The notes below the pieces were generated by a model that made no database searches, was not told the origin of the DNA, and saw nothing but the letters and a program-made list of their open reading frames with translations. From Actinomycetota bacterium (GTDB lineage: Bacteria; Actinomycetota; Actinomycetes; JACCUZ01): a stretch of 64,000 nucleotides of DNA. Every line of letters starts with the position of its first letter. Position 1 is the first letter of the stretch. The translations under genes and the position numbers were made by a program. Below, one piece after another: positions 1 through 8,708 of the stretch. The stretch covers positions 1 to 64,000 of the forward strand of contig JAVEDI010000038.1 of NCBI GenBank assembly GCA_030841035.1, given 5' to 3'.

Positions 1-53
1 CGACCCACGACGCGACTACCAACCCACCGGCCGACCACCCGGGCCCACAAAGA

Positions 54-90
54 AGTAGGCCGAACCTGCAGATTGCAGGTCCGGCCTACT
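54..90 (-). terminator. Hairpin downstream of tRNA-Arg
   Basis: Two stacked perfect arms are seen: AGTAGGCC (54-61) pairs with GGCCTACT (83-90), and ACCTGCA (64-70) pairs with TGCAGGT (74-80) around a three-base loop. It lies just past the 3' end of the minus-strand tRNA gene, so a role as its transcription terminator or 3' processing structure is inferred. There is no long T tract. Confidence 0.7.
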
Positions 91-115
91 CCGATGTCCT
101 GAGACATCACACGGG

Positions 116-187
116 TGCCCCCGGCAGGATTCGAACCTGCGCCACCGCCTCCGGAGGGCGGTGCTCTATCCCCTGAGCTACGGGGGC
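116..187 (-). tRNA. tRNA-Arg (anticodon CCG)
   Basis: The minus strand folds into a full cloverleaf of 72 nt. It has a 7-bp acceptor stem (GCCCCCG with CGGGGGC, discriminator A), a GCTC/GAGC D stem, a 5-bp anticodon stem (CCGCC/GGCGG) around loop CTCCGGA, a 4-nt variable loop, and a GCAGG-TTCGAAT-CCTGC T arm. Anticodon CCG reads codon CGG, one of the commonest Arg codons in a genome of this composition. The CCA tail is not encoded, because the bases after the discriminator are CCC. Confidence 0.97.
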
Positions 188-247
188 TCGGGCAGGGGGA
201 AGATTACCAGCCTGTCGCATTCGCCCACGCCGGTCGTCGTGCCGGTC

Positions 248-253
248 TAGCCT
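248..253 (+). promoter_or_regulatory. -10 box of a leaderless promoter
   Basis: TAGCCT fits the actinobacterial TANNNT -10 consensus and ends six bases before the ATG at 260, so transcription would start at or next to the start codon. No Shine-Dalgarno sequence precedes the ATG, which agrees with a leaderless mRNA. No convincing -35 box is visible. Confidence 0.5.
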
Positions 254-259
254 CGCGCC

Positions 260-646
260 ATGGGTGAGCGGCAGGTGCGGGTGCTTGTCGTCGACGACAG
301 TCCCGTGATCCGTCGCCTGATCACGGTGAACCTGGAGCTGGAGGGTTTCGAGGTCCACCAGGCGGTCGACGGCCAGGACGCCCTCGACAAGATCTACGAC
401 ATCGCGCCGGACGTCATGACGATCGACGTCGTGATGCCGCGCCTCGACGGCTTCGACACCGTGGCCCGGCTGCGGGCCGACCCGCGCACCTGCCACCTCA
501 AGATCGCGGTGGTCAGCGCGAGCGCACAGGAGACCGACTTGCGCAAGGGCCGCCAGGTGGGCGTCGACGCCTACGTCACGAAGCCCTTCGATCCCGACAC
601 CCTGGTGCGCACGGTCCGCGAACTGGTCGAGCCCGAAGTGAGTTGA
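260..646 (+). CDS. Single-domain (CheY-like) response regulator
   Basis: This 128-residue protein is a bare receiver domain with no output domain. The phosphorylation site is complete: acidic pair D12-D13, phospho-acceptor D56 within IDVVMPRLDG, switch residue S86 and invariant K108 in VTKPF. It would take phosphate from a histidine kinase and act by protein contact rather than DNA binding. No kinase gene is next to it; neighbours are a tRNA and argS, so it is an orphan here. The target is unknown. The start is supported by the leaderless promoter geometry. Confidence 0.92.
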   Translation: MGERQVRVLVVDDSPVIRRLITVNLELEGFEVHQAVDGQDALDKIYDIAPDVMTIDVVMPRLDGFDTVARLRADPRTCHLKIAVVSASAQETDLRKGRQVGVDAYVTKPFDPDTLVRTVRELVEPEVS

Positions 647-656
647 ACGCCACCGA

Positions 657-662
657 TAGCCT
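657..662 (+). promoter_or_regulatory. -10 box before argS (leaderless)
   Basis: TAGCCT again ends exactly six bases before the start codon (GTG 669), the same sequence and spacing as at the upstream response-regulator gene. This supports the GTG start of argS and a separate promoter for it. Confidence 0.5.
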
Positions 663-668
663 GGAGCC

Positions 669-2330
669 GTGACCCCCGCCGATCTCGCCGACGCCGTCCT
701 CGCCGCCGTACGCGCGGCGGTCGACTCGGGTGACCTCGATGTCGCCGTGCCCGGGGACGTCAAGGTGGAGCGGCCGAAGAACAGGGAGCACGGCGACTAC
801 GCCACCAGTCTTCCGCTGCAGCTGGCCAAGCCTGCCCGTCGGCCTCCGCGCGAGGTGGCCGAGACGATCGCCAAGCCGTTGCGGGAGACTCCCGGCGTCG
901 CCAGCGTCGACATCGCGGGCCCCGGGTTCCTCAACATCACCCTCGAACCGGGCGCCCAGGGCGAGCTCGCGCGCACGGTCGTGGCCGCCGACGAGGACTA
1001 CGGCCGTACGTCGACGATGGCCGGTCAGCGGATCAACCTCGAGTTCGTCAGTGCGAACCCCACGGGGCCCGTGCACATCGGTGCCGTCCGCTGGGCCGCG
1101 GTCGGAGACGCCCTCGCACGGGTGCTCACTGCCTCGGGCGCGGAGGTCACCCGGGAGTACTACTTCAACGACGCCGGGTCGCAGATCGACCGGTTCGGCC
1201 GGTCGCTGATGGCCGCAGCCCAGGACAAGCCCACGCCCGAGGACGGCTACGCGGGCGCATACATCGACGACATCGCGAAGCAGATCGTGGCCAGCCGGCC
1301 GGACATCTTCGATCGGGGTGACGAGGCAGCCCAGCAGCAGTTCCGCGCTGCCGGTGTCGACCTGATGTTCGCGGAGATCCGCGACAGCCTCGCGGACTTC
1401 GGCGTGACGTTCGACGTCTACTTCAACGAGAAAGAGCTCCATGAGAAGGGCGAGCTCGATGCGGCCCTGGAGAGGTTGCGGTCACACGGTCACGTCTTCG
1501 AGGAGGACGGCGCGGTCTGGCTGCGCACCACCACCTTCGGCGACGACCGTGACCGTGTCCTGGTGCGCACCGGAGGTGAACCGACCTACTTCCTCGCTGA
1601 CTGCGCCTACTACCTCGACAAGCGTGAGCGGGGCTTCGATCGCTGCATCTACCTGCTCGGCGCCGACCACCACGGCTACGTCGGGCGCCTGCGCGCCGTC
1701 GCGGCGTGCTTCGGCGACGACCCCGACCGGACGCTGGAAGTGCTGATCGGCCAGCTGGTCAACCTCGTGCGGGACGGCGAGCCCGTACGCATGAGCAAGC
1801 GTGCGGGCGACTACGTCGCGCTCGTGGACATGGTCGACGCCATCGGAGCCGACGCTGCCCGGTACGCGCTGGCTCGCTACTCCTCCGACTCACCGATCGA
1901 TCTCGACCTGGACCTCTGGACGCGGCACACCAACGACAACCCGGTCTACTACGTGCAGTACGCGCACGCCCGGGTCGCGAGCCTGCTGCGCAACGCCTCA
2001 GAGCTGGCCATCCCGCTCGGCGATCCCGATGCGTTCCGGCCCGAGCTGCTCGGTCACGACCGCGAAGGAGACCTGCTCGGCGCCCTGGGCGAGTTCCCCC
2101 GCGTCGTCGCGACCGCCGCCGAGCTGCGGGAGCCGCACCGCGTCGCCCGCTACCTCGAGGAGCTGGCGGGCACCTACCACCGCTTCTACGACGTCTGCCG
2201 GGTGCTGCCACGCGGCGACGAAGAGACCACCGACCTGCACCGCGCGCGGCTCTGGCTGGTCGAGGCCACGCGGGTCGTGCTGCGCAACGGTCTGGCGCTG
2301 CTCGGCGTCAGCGCCCCCGAGCGGATGTAG
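669..2330 (+). CDS. argS: Arginyl-tRNA synthetase
   Basis: Charges tRNA-Arg with arginine in the cytoplasm. The 553-residue class I synthetase has the N-terminal Arg-specific additional domain (about 1-110), the HIGH motif as HIGA at H136, the KMSKS loop as RMSKR around 374-378, and a C-terminal helical anticodon-binding domain ending at the stop. Length is normal for the family. The GTG start follows a leaderless -10 box. It lies beside a tRNA-Arg gene on the other strand and six bases before lysA, an arrangement (argS-lysA) common in actinobacteria, so the two are probably co-transcribed. Confidence 0.97.
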   Translation: MTPADLADAVLAAVRAAVDSGDLDVAVPGDVKVERPKNREHGDYATSLPLQLAKPARRPPREVAETIAKPLRETPGVASVDIAGPGFLNITLEPGAQGELARTVVAADEDYGRTSTMAGQRINLEFVSANPTGPVHIGAVRWAAVGDALARVLTASGAEVTREYYFNDAGSQIDRFGRSLMAAAQDKPTPEDGYAGAYIDDIAKQIVASRPDIFDRGDEAAQQQFRAAGVDLMFAEIRDSLADFGVTFDVYFNEKELHEKGELDAALERLRSHGHVFEEDGAVWLRTTTFGDDRDRVLVRTGGEPTYFLADCAYYLDKRERGFDRCIYLLGADHHGYVGRLRAVAACFGDDPDRTLEVLIGQLVNLVRDGEPVRMSKRAGDYVALVDMVDAIGADAARYALARYSSDSPIDLDLDLWTRHTNDNPVYYVQYAHARVASLLRNASELAIPLGDPDAFRPELLGHDREGDLLGALGEFPRVVATAAELREPHRVARYLEELAGTYHRFYDVCRVLPRGDEETTDLHRARLWLVEATRVVLRNGLALLGVSAPERM

Positions 2331-2336
2331 CGGCCG

Positions 2337-3719
2337 GTGCGCGCACATCCCGCCGGGCCGCGGTCCGGGGAACTGACGCACGAGGCGTCGCTCGGCGTCC
2401 CGGCCGCGGACCTCGACGTACTCGACCCCGCCGTCTGGCCCTTCGGTGTGGACCGCAGCCCAGCAGGGCACCTCACGATGCGCGGCCACGACGTACGCGA
2501 CCTCGTCGCCGAGCACGGCACGCCGGCGCTGTTCGTGGACGAGGCCGACTTCCGCACCCGCTGCCGCCAGTACCGAGAGGCCTTCGGTGGCGCGCTGGTC
2601 TTCTACGCCGCCAAGGCCTTTCTGTGCACGGCTGTCGCACGCTGGATCGAGGAGGAGGGGCTGGGGCTCGACGTCTGCACCGGCGGCGAGCTCGCCGTCG
2701 CACTGCGTGCGGGCTTCCCCGGTGAACGACTGCTGATGCACGGCAACAACAAGTCGCGGGCCGAGCTCGCAGCCGCCCTCGACGCCGGTGTCGGGCGCAT
2801 CGTGGTCGACTCGTTCGACGAGATCGACCGGCTCGCCGCGCTGGTCGCCCAGCGGGGTACGTCGGTGCGGGTGCTGGTGCGCGCGACGGTGGGCGTCGAG
2901 GCGCATACCCACGAGTTCATCGCGACCGCGCACGAGGACCAGAAGTTCGGCTTCTCGCTGACCGACGGCGACGTGCACGAGGCCGTACGCCGCGTGCTGG
3001 GCGCGCCCGGTCTCGACCTGATCGGTGTCCACTCCCACATCGGCTCGCAGATCTTCGACACGTCGGGGTTCGAGGTGGCGGCGCACCGCGTCGTGGGCGT
3101 GCTGACCGACATCCGCGACGAGCACGGCCTCGAGCTTCCCGAGCTCAACCTCGGCGGCGGCCTGGGCATCGTCTACACGAGTGACGACGACCCGGTCGAC
3201 GTCGCCGAGACGGCACGGTCGCTGCGCGACATCGTGACCCGCGAGTGCACCTCGTCCGGACTGGCGATCCCGCGGCTGGCCATCGAGCCGGGACGTGGCA
3301 TCGCCGGTCCGGGCACCATCACGGTCTACGAGGTCGGAACCGTCAAGCCGGTGCGCGGCCTGCGCACCTTCGTGTCGGTCGACGGCGGCATGAGTGACAA
3401 CATCCGCACTGCGCTCTACGGCGCCGACTACACCGCGGTCCTCGCGTCCCGATCTTCGGAGGCGCCGCCGATGCTCTCGCGGGTGGTCGGCAAGCACTGC
3501 GAGAGCGGCGACGTGGTGGTGAGCGACACCTGGCTGCCCACGGACGTCGCGCCGGGCGACCTGCTCGCTGTGGCGGCCACCGGGGCCTACTGCCGTTCGA
3601 TGGCCTCCTCCTACAACCACGTCCCACGCCCCCCGGTCGTCGCCGTGACCGAGGAAGGCGCTCGTGTCCTGCTGCGTCGCGAGACGGTGGACGACCTGCT
3701 CGCGCTGGAGATGGGCTAG
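2337..3719 (+). CDS. lysA: Diaminopimelate decarboxylase
   Basis: Decarboxylates meso-diaminopimelate to L-lysine, the last step of lysine synthesis. This is a fold-type III PLP enzyme of 460 residues: the PLP lysine is K93 in YAAKAF, the [10 protein letters not shown] and GGGLGI segments bind phosphate, and EPGR with a later Gly-rich GGMSDNIR segment contribute to the active site. It starts six bases after argS, with a GTG chosen by spacing and by the family's N-terminal extension. The following threonine genes (hom, thrC, thrB) belong to the same aspartate family, so amino-acid genes are grouped here. Confidence 0.95.
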   Translation: MRAHPAGPRSGELTHEASLGVPAADLDVLDPAVWPFGVDRSPAGHLTMRGHDVRDLVAEHGTPALFVDEADFRTRCRQYREAFGGALVFYAAKAFLCTAVARWIEEEGLGLDVCTGGELAVALRAGFPGERLLMHGNNKSRAELAAALDAGVGRIVVDSFDEIDRLAALVAQRGTSVRVLVRATVGVEAHTHEFIATAHEDQKFGFSLTDGDVHEAVRRVLGAPGLDLIGVHSHIGSQIFDTSGFEVAAHRVVGVLTDIRDEHGLELPELNLGGGLGIVYTSDDDPVDVAETARSLRDIVTRECTSSGLAIPRLAIEPGRGIAGPGTITVYEVGTVKPVRGLRTFVSVDGGMSDNIRTALYGADYTAVLASRSSEAPPMLSRVVGKHCESGDVVVSDTWLPTDVAPGDLLAVAATGAYCRSMASSYNHVPRPPVVAVTEEGARVLLRRETVDDLLALEMG

Positions 3720-3741
3720 CACCTGGACGGCCACCGCCCTC

Positions 3742-3762
3742 ATACCTAGGATCGCTAGGTAT
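3742..3762 (+). promoter_or_regulatory. Palindromic operator overlapping -10 and start codon of padR
   Basis: ATACCTAG and CTAGGTAT form a perfect 8-bp inverted repeat with a 5-bp spacer. The right arm includes the first two bases of the ATG at 3761, and a TAGGAT -10 hexamer (3747-3752) sits across the left arm. Binding here would block a leaderless promoter. PadR proteins often repress their own gene through such dyads, so autoregulation is inferred. Confidence 0.7.
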
Positions 3763-4129
3763 GGCGGGTGCGGACGACCGTGAACGGCTCAAGGGGCACC
3801 TCGACCTGCTGCTGCTCTCCGTGCTGGCCCGCGGGCCGGCGCACGGCTACGCGGTCATCGCTGCACTGCGCAGCACGAGCGAGGGAACCTTCGACCTGCC
3901 CGAGGGAACCGTCTACCCGGCGCTGCACCGGCTGGAACGGGGCGGCCTGCTCTCGGGGCACTGGGACCGGGCGACGGACGCGCCGCCGGCAGCCCGCGGC
4001 GCCGGACGGCGGCGCAAGGTCTATGCCTTGACCTCTTCCGGCGAGGCCGCGCTGGCCGCCGAGCGGACGCACTGGCGGCGGTTCCGGCGCGGGGTGGGCG
4101 CCGTCGTCCAGGCGGAGGGCCGGGCATGA
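3761..4129 (+). CDS. PadR-family transcriptional regulator
   Basis: This 122-residue winged-helix repressor shows typical PadR features: an LLLLSVLARGPAHGYAV helix-turn-helix start, then EGTVYPALHRLERGGLL, and a basic wing (RRRKVYALTSSG). The C-terminal dimerisation part is short, as in the small PadR-s1 class. The stop overlaps the start of the downstream membrane protein by four bases (ATGA), so the two are translationally coupled. A perfect palindrome covering its promoter and start codon is the likely operator. The inducer is not predictable. Confidence 0.9.
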   Translation: MAGADDRERLKGHLDLLLLSVLARGPAHGYAVIAALRSTSEGTFDLPEGTVYPALHRLERGGLLSGHWDRATDAPPAARGAGRRRKVYALTSSGEAALAAERTHWRRFRRGVGAVVQAEGRA

Positions 4130-4908
4130 CCATCGAGGCCTACCTCGATGAGCTCGCCGACCGGCTGCGGGGGAGGGGCCGCGTCGTGCGCCGGGTGCTC
4201 GCGGAGGCCGAGGACCACCTCCTGTCCGCCGCCGCGGCGCACCGGGAGCAGGGCCTGGCCGACGACGCGGCGGAGCAGGCGGCCGTGGCGGACTTCGGCG
4301 AGCCGGAACTGGTGGCGCGCCGCCTGTCCCACCGCGGCTCGCCGCTGACCAGGGCGCTGCTCGGCCAGGCGGTCACGTCGCTGGTCCTCGTCGCCGGCAT
4401 CGGGCTTGTCTCGGTCGGGCTGAGCGGTCTCCTGGCGCTCGCGGCGGCATCGGCATTCGGCAAGCCGTTCGTCTCCGGCGACGCCCCGGGAGTGGTCTAC
4501 ACCGCCGAGCGGTGCGCGGAGTTCCGCGAGTACGCGCCCTCGGCCCACGGCTGCGCCGCGGCGGCCGTCGCGCACCACTTCGAGGAGGTGGTCGGCTACC
4601 GCGAGGACCTGGGGGTGCTGGGGCTGCTGGTCCTGCTCGGCTGGTGGGTCGCGGTCCGGGCGCGTGCGCGGCGGCGCCCGCCGGAGCCGGCGTACGACGT
4701 CCTGCCTGCCGGCTTCGGCGCCACGGTCGGCGCCGCGCTCTTCGGCCTGGCGGCGGTGGTCGCCCTGCCCGTCGGGCTGCTCCAGCTCGCCGTCACCGGT
4801 CGCGACGCCGGCGCCGGTGCACTGCTGAGCGCGGGGGTGGTCGCCGCCGTGACCTTCGCCGGCTTCGCCGTGGCCCTCTGGCGCGCTGTCACGGTCCGCC
4901 TCGGCTAG
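4126..4908 (+). CDS. HAAS-domain (DUF1700-like) membrane protein, PadR partner
   Basis: This 260-residue protein begins with a roughly 65-residue helical domain (YLDELADRLRG, then AEAEDHLL and ADFGEPELVARRL), which resembles the HAAS/DUF1700 domain found next to PadR regulators. At least four hydrophobic segments follow at about 72-104, 158-176, 200-225 and 233-255. Genes of this type are usually paired with padR and thought to work with it in envelope responses; that role here is inference from the neighbour and the 4-bp overlap. No enzymatic motif is visible. Confidence 0.8.
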   Translation: MTIEAYLDELADRLRGRGRVVRRVLAEAEDHLLSAAAAHREQGLADDAAEQAAVADFGEPELVARRLSHRGSPLTRALLGQAVTSLVLVAGIGLVSVGLSGLLALAAASAFGKPFVSGDAPGVVYTAERCAEFREYAPSAHGCAAAAVAHHFEEVVGYREDLGVLGLLVLLGWWVAVRARARRRPPEPAYDVLPAGFGATVGAALFGLAAVVALPVGLLQLAVTGRDAGAGALLSAGVVAAVTFAGFAVALWRAVTVRLG

Positions 4909-5025
4909 ATCGGGAACGTGTCCCGGCCGCCCGCGAGAGGCCCACGGCGCGAGCCTGCGCCCGGCCAGCCGACCCGGAGTCGTTCATATTGCGACCATCG
5001 GGCGCCCCGCTGCCCCGTGGTCTGA

Positions 5026-5031
5026 CAGGCT
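5026..5031 (+). promoter_or_regulatory. Possible -10 box before hom
   Basis: CAGGCT ends seven bases before the ATG at 5039, matching the spacing of the other leaderless promoters in this window with one mismatch to TANNNT. No Shine-Dalgarno sequence precedes the ATG. The 130 bases upstream (4909-5038) hold no gene. Confidence 0.35.
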
Positions 5032-5038
5032 GGCCGGC

Positions 5039-6328
5039 ATGGACACGCTCAAGGTGGCCATGCTCGGCTGCGGTGTCGTGGGCAGCGAGGTGGCGCGGCT
5101 GCTCATCGAGCAGGCCGACGACCTCGCCGCGCGCGTGGGGCGCCCGCTCGAGCTGGTCGGCATCGCGGTGCGGCGCCCGTCGCGCCCGCGTGGCGACCTG
5201 CCCCTCGACCTGTTCACCGACGACGCCCAGGCGCTGGTCAGCCGGCCCGACGTCGACATCGTCGTCGAGGTCATCGGCGGTATCGAGCCGGCGCGCTCGC
5301 TGATCCTCAGCGCGCTCGAGTCCGGATCGTCGGTCGTGTCCGCCAACAAGGCGCTGCTCGCCGAGGACGGCGCGACGCTGTTCACCGCGGCCGAGAAGTA
5401 CGGCAGCGACCTGTACTACGAGGCCTCCGTCGCCGGCGCGATCCCGCTGTTGCGGCCGTTGCGCGAGTCGCTCGCGGGCGACCGGGTGCGCCGCGTTCTC
5501 GGCATCGTGAACGGCACCACCAACTACATCCTGACGCGGATGACCGAGAGCGGCGCCGGATTCGCCGAGGCCCTCGAGGAGGCACAGGCGCTCGGCTACG
5601 CCGAGGCCGATCCGACCGCCGACATCGAGGGCTTCGACGCCGCCGCCAAGGCGGCGATCCTTGCCGCACTGGCCTTCCACACCCGGGTGACGGCAGCCGA
5701 CGTCCACCGCGAGGGCATCACGGACGTCACCAGCGCCGACGTCGCCAGCGCACGCGAGATGGGCTGTGTCGTCAAGCTGTTGGCCATCGCCGAGGTGTCG
5801 CCCGACGGCACCGGGATCGGGGTCCGGGCGCACCCCGCGATGATCCCTCTCACGCACCCGCTGGCCAGTGTGAGCGGGGCGTTCAACGCCGTGTTCGTCG
5901 AGTGTGAGGCCGCCGGCGAGCTGATGTTCTACGGCCGTGGTGCGGGTGGCGCGCCCACGGCCAGTGCCGTGCTCGGTGACATCGTCGCGGTCGCGCGCAA
6001 CCGGGTGTCCGGTGGTCGCGGGCCGGGGGAGTCGGCCTACGCCGACCTGGGGCTGCGGCCGATGGGTGACACGCAGACGCGCTACCACGTCAGCCTCGAC
6101 GTCGCCGACCGCGCGGGTGTGCTGGCTCAGGTCGCGACCGCGTTCGCGGAGCACGGCGTGTCGATCGAAAGCGTCCGACAGCAGATGCACGGCACGGCCG
6201 ACGCGGAGCTGGTCATCGTCACGCACCGGGCGAGCGACGCCTCGCTGTCGGCGACGGTGTCGGCGCTGCGCGACCTCGACATCGTGCGCGACGTGCGTAG
6301 CGTGATGCGCGTGGAGGGGACAGCATGA
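5039..6328 (+). CDS. hom: Homoserine dehydrogenase
   Basis: Reduces aspartate semialdehyde to homoserine with NAD(P)H, the branch point to threonine and methionine. The 429-residue protein has a Rossmann motif GCGVVGSEV near the N-terminus, the catalytic core with ANKALL and NGTTNYIL, the [18 protein letters not shown] segment that carries substrate-binding acidic residues and the catalytic lysine, and a C-terminal ACT domain (about 345-429) expected to give feedback inhibition by threonine. Its stop overlaps thrC by four bases, so hom-thrC-thrB form one operon. Confidence 0.97.
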   Translation: MDTLKVAMLGCGVVGSEVARLLIEQADDLAARVGRPLELVGIAVRRPSRPRGDLPLDLFTDDAQALVSRPDVDIVVEVIGGIEPARSLILSALESGSSVVSANKALLAEDGATLFTAAEKYGSDLYYEASVAGAIPLLRPLRESLAGDRVRRVLGIVNGTTNYILTRMTESGAGFAEALEEAQALGYAEADPTADIEGFDAAAKAAILAALAFHTRVTAADVHREGITDVTSADVASAREMGCVVKLLAIAEVSPDGTGIGVRAHPAMIPLTHPLASVSGAFNAVFVECEAAGELMFYGRGAGGAPTASAVLGDIVAVARNRVSGGRGPGESAYADLGLRPMGDTQTRYHVSLDVADRAGVLAQVATAFAEHGVSIESVRQQMHGTADAELVIVTHRASDASLSATVSALRDLDIVRDVRSVMRVEGTA

Positions 6329-7380
6329 GTGCGCTGTGGCTCGGCGTGATCGCGGAGTACGCCGACCGGCTGCCGGTCAGCGACCGGACACCGGTCGTGA
6401 CCCTGGGCGAGGGCGGCACCCCGCTCGTGCGGGCCGGCCACCTCTCCTCGGTGACCGGCTGCGACGTACGGCTGAAGGTGGAGGGCGCCAACCCCACCGG
6501 GTCCTTCAAGGACCGCGGCATGACGGTGGCCATCTCGAAGGCTCTCGAGCAGGGTGCGACGGCGGTCATCTGCGCGTCGACCGGCAACACGAGCGCGTCG
6601 GCCGCTGCCTACGCCGCCAAGGCCGGCATCGAGTGCGTCGTGCTGGTGCCGCACGGTCGCATCGCGGCCGGCAAGCTCGCCCAGGCCGTGGTCCACGGCG
6701 CACGGCTGCTGCAGATCGAGGGCGGCTTCGACGACTGCCTGCGCGTGGCCCGTGAGCTCGCGGACGGCTTCCCTGTATCGCTGGTCAACTCCGTCAACGC
6801 GTTCCGCATCGAGGGACAGAAGACCGCGTCGTTCGAGGTGGTCGATGCACTCGGTCGCGCACCCGACATCCACTGCTTGCCCGTCGGCAACGCCGGCAAC
6901 ATCACGGCGTACTGGAAGGGCTATGTGGAGTACGCCGACGAGGGCCGCGCGGAGCGGCCGCTGATGTGGGGTTTCCAGGCAGCAGGTGCGGCGCCCCTCG
7001 TCCTGGGTCACCGGGTCGACAACCCCGACACGGTCGCTTCCGCGATCCGCATCGGAAGCCCCGCGTCGTGGGACGGCGCGGTCTCGGCGCGCGACGACTC
7101 GAAGGGCCTCATCGACAGCGTCACGGACGAGGAGATCCTCGCTGCCCAGCGGTTGCTGTCGGCACGCGAGGGCGTCTTCGTCGAGCCGGCGAGCGCCGCG
7201 TCCGTCGCCGGACTGCTCAAGCACCATGCCGCGGGCGCGCTGGACAGCGGGCAGCTGGTCGTCTGCACCGTGACCGGCAACGGCCTCAAGGACGTCGAGA
7301 CCGCGCTGCGCGACGTGCCCGTGGTCACGACCACGGTCGGTGCCGACGTCGCCTCCGCCGCCGCGGCGCTCGGCCTGTGA
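6325..7380 (+). CDS. thrC: Threonine synthase
   Basis: Converts O-phosphohomoserine to L-threonine using PLP. The 351-residue fold-type II enzyme has the PLP lysine K62 in [11 protein letters not shown], the ASTGNTSAS phosphate/substrate loop, and the PVGNAGNI glycine-rich PLP-phosphate site. This is the short class I form typical of actinobacteria. The ATG overlaps the hom stop, and thrB follows after ten bases, so all three threonine-branch enzymes are made together. Confidence 0.97.
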   Translation: MSALWLGVIAEYADRLPVSDRTPVVTLGEGGTPLVRAGHLSSVTGCDVRLKVEGANPTGSFKDRGMTVAISKALEQGATAVICASTGNTSASAAAYAAKAGIECVVLVPHGRIAAGKLAQAVVHGARLLQIEGGFDDCLRVARELADGFPVSLVNSVNAFRIEGQKTASFEVVDALGRAPDIHCLPVGNAGNITAYWKGYVEYADEGRAERPLMWGFQAAGAAPLVLGHRVDNPDTVASAIRIGSPASWDGAVSARDDSKGLIDSVTDEEILAAQRLLSAREGVFVEPASAASVAGLLKHHAAGALDSGQLVVCTVTGNGLKDVETALRDVPVVTTTVGADVASAAAALGL

Positions 7381-7390
7381 CGGAGCTGCC

Positions 7391-8320
7391 GTGAACCAGC
7401 TGGTCTCCTCGGCGTCGGTGCGCGTTCCGGCGACGAGCGCGAACCTCGGCCCGGGCTTCGACGCACTGGGGCTGGCGCTGGGCTGGCACGATGACGTCAC
7501 CGCCGCACTGGTCGACGCCGACCGCCTGGACGTGGAGGTCGAGGGCGTGGGCTCCGGTGTCGTCCCGCTCGACGAGCGGCACCTCGTGGTGCGCGCGATG
7601 GTCGACACGTTCGCCGAGCTCGACCTGCCGAGGCCGGGGCTCGAGGTGCGCTGCGTCAACCGCATACCGCACGGGCGGGGCCTCGGCTCCTCGGCAGCCG
7701 CCGTCATCGCCGGCGTACTGCTGGCGCGTGCTCTCGTCGACGACGGCGCGCGCCGGCTGCCCGACGACGCGGCGCTCGGCGTGGCCAGCCGCATCGAGGG
7801 ACACCCCGACAACGTGGCAGCCGCGCTGCTGGGCGGGCTCACCATCGCCTGGGGCGAGCGCGGTGGTGTCCGTGCGGTACGGGTGGATCCCGCCCCCACC
7901 CTGGCCGCCACCGTGCTGGTTCCCGAAACGACGCTGGCGACCGAGAAGGCGCGCACCTTGCTGCCGGCCTCCGTGCCGCACGTCGACGCCGCGCACGCGG
8001 CAGGTCGCGCCGCGTTGCTGGTGCAGGCCGTGTCGCAGGACCTGTCGCTGTTGCTGCCCGCGACGGAGGACCGGCTGCACCAGGCCTACCGGGCGGGGGC
8101 GATGCCGCGCAGCCTCCTGCTCGTCGAGCGGCTGCGCGCGGTCGGGCTCGCGGCCGTGGTCTCCGGTGCCGGTCCCAGCGTCCTGGTGCTCTCGGACGGA
8201 CCCCTCGACGTCGACGCCGTGGCCCAGCGCGCGGGCGAGGGATGGGAGGTCCGGACGGTGCCGGTCGACCGCTGCGGCTCCCGGGTCACCGGAGGGCGCG
8301 TGCGCGTGCCGACGGAGTAG
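7391..8320 (+). CDS. thrB: Homoserine kinase
   Basis: Phosphorylates homoserine with ATP to feed ThrC. The protein is 309 residues counted from GTG 7391, whose N-terminus VRVPATSANLGPGFD matches the family start; an upstream in-frame ATG inside thrC is less likely because it would overlap thrC by 41 bases. The GHMP-kinase ATP loop is PHGRGLGSSAAA and the C-terminal GHMP motif is SGAGPSVLVL. It is the last gene of the hom-thrC-thrB operon. Confidence 0.95.
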   Translation: MNQLVSSASVRVPATSANLGPGFDALGLALGWHDDVTAALVDADRLDVEVEGVGSGVVPLDERHLVVRAMVDTFAELDLPRPGLEVRCVNRIPHGRGLGSSAAAVIAGVLLARALVDDGARRLPDDAALGVASRIEGHPDNVAAALLGGLTIAWGERGGVRAVRVDPAPTLAATVLVPETTLATEKARTLLPASVPHVDAAHAAGRAALLVQAVSQDLSLLLPATEDRLHQAYRAGAMPRSLLLVERLRAVGLAAVVSGAGPSVLVLSDGPLDVDAVAQRAGEGWEVRTVPVDRCGSRVTGGRVRVPTE

Positions 8321-8708
8321 GGTTCTCCCGACTCTCGAGTTCGGTAACGTTCCGGACCGGGACAGTGTTAGGCTTCACATCGCACCAGGTGCCACCCACG
8401 TGGCCGGGTGCTCCGCCACGACTCCCCGGGAGCCCTGCTCCCGGCGTCACCTGTGACGACGTGGCCCCCCGCTGACAACCGTCCTGCCACCCACCATGGC
8501 GAGACGACAGCGGAGCCTCGGGGACCAGGGCTCGAGCCCGGCAACGCCGCTGTGCGCCTCGTGTCAGCGATCTCCCCGCACACGAAGGCCGCCCGTCTCC
8601 GGGAGAGACGGACCCCGCTCAGCGAGCAACACCGGTGCGGGAGGAACACCAGGTACGACCGGTCACCGCCGGGTCACCCGCCGGGACCGCGATAAGGAAG
8701 GACCAAGA
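8321..8708 (+). promoter_or_regulatory. Long rho leader with hairpins
   Basis: These 388 bases contain no convincing gene. A TAGGCT -10-like hexamer lies at 8369-8374, which would give a leader of over 300 nt before rho. Two hairpins are visible: a perfect 8-bp stem CCGGGAGC/GCTCCCGG with a 3-base loop (8426-8444), and a 7-bp stem CCGTCTC/GAGACGG (8593-8611). The first could end the thr operon, or both could belong to an attenuating rho leader. Rho is known to autoregulate through its leader in other bacteria; that it does so here is inference. Confidence 0.45.
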
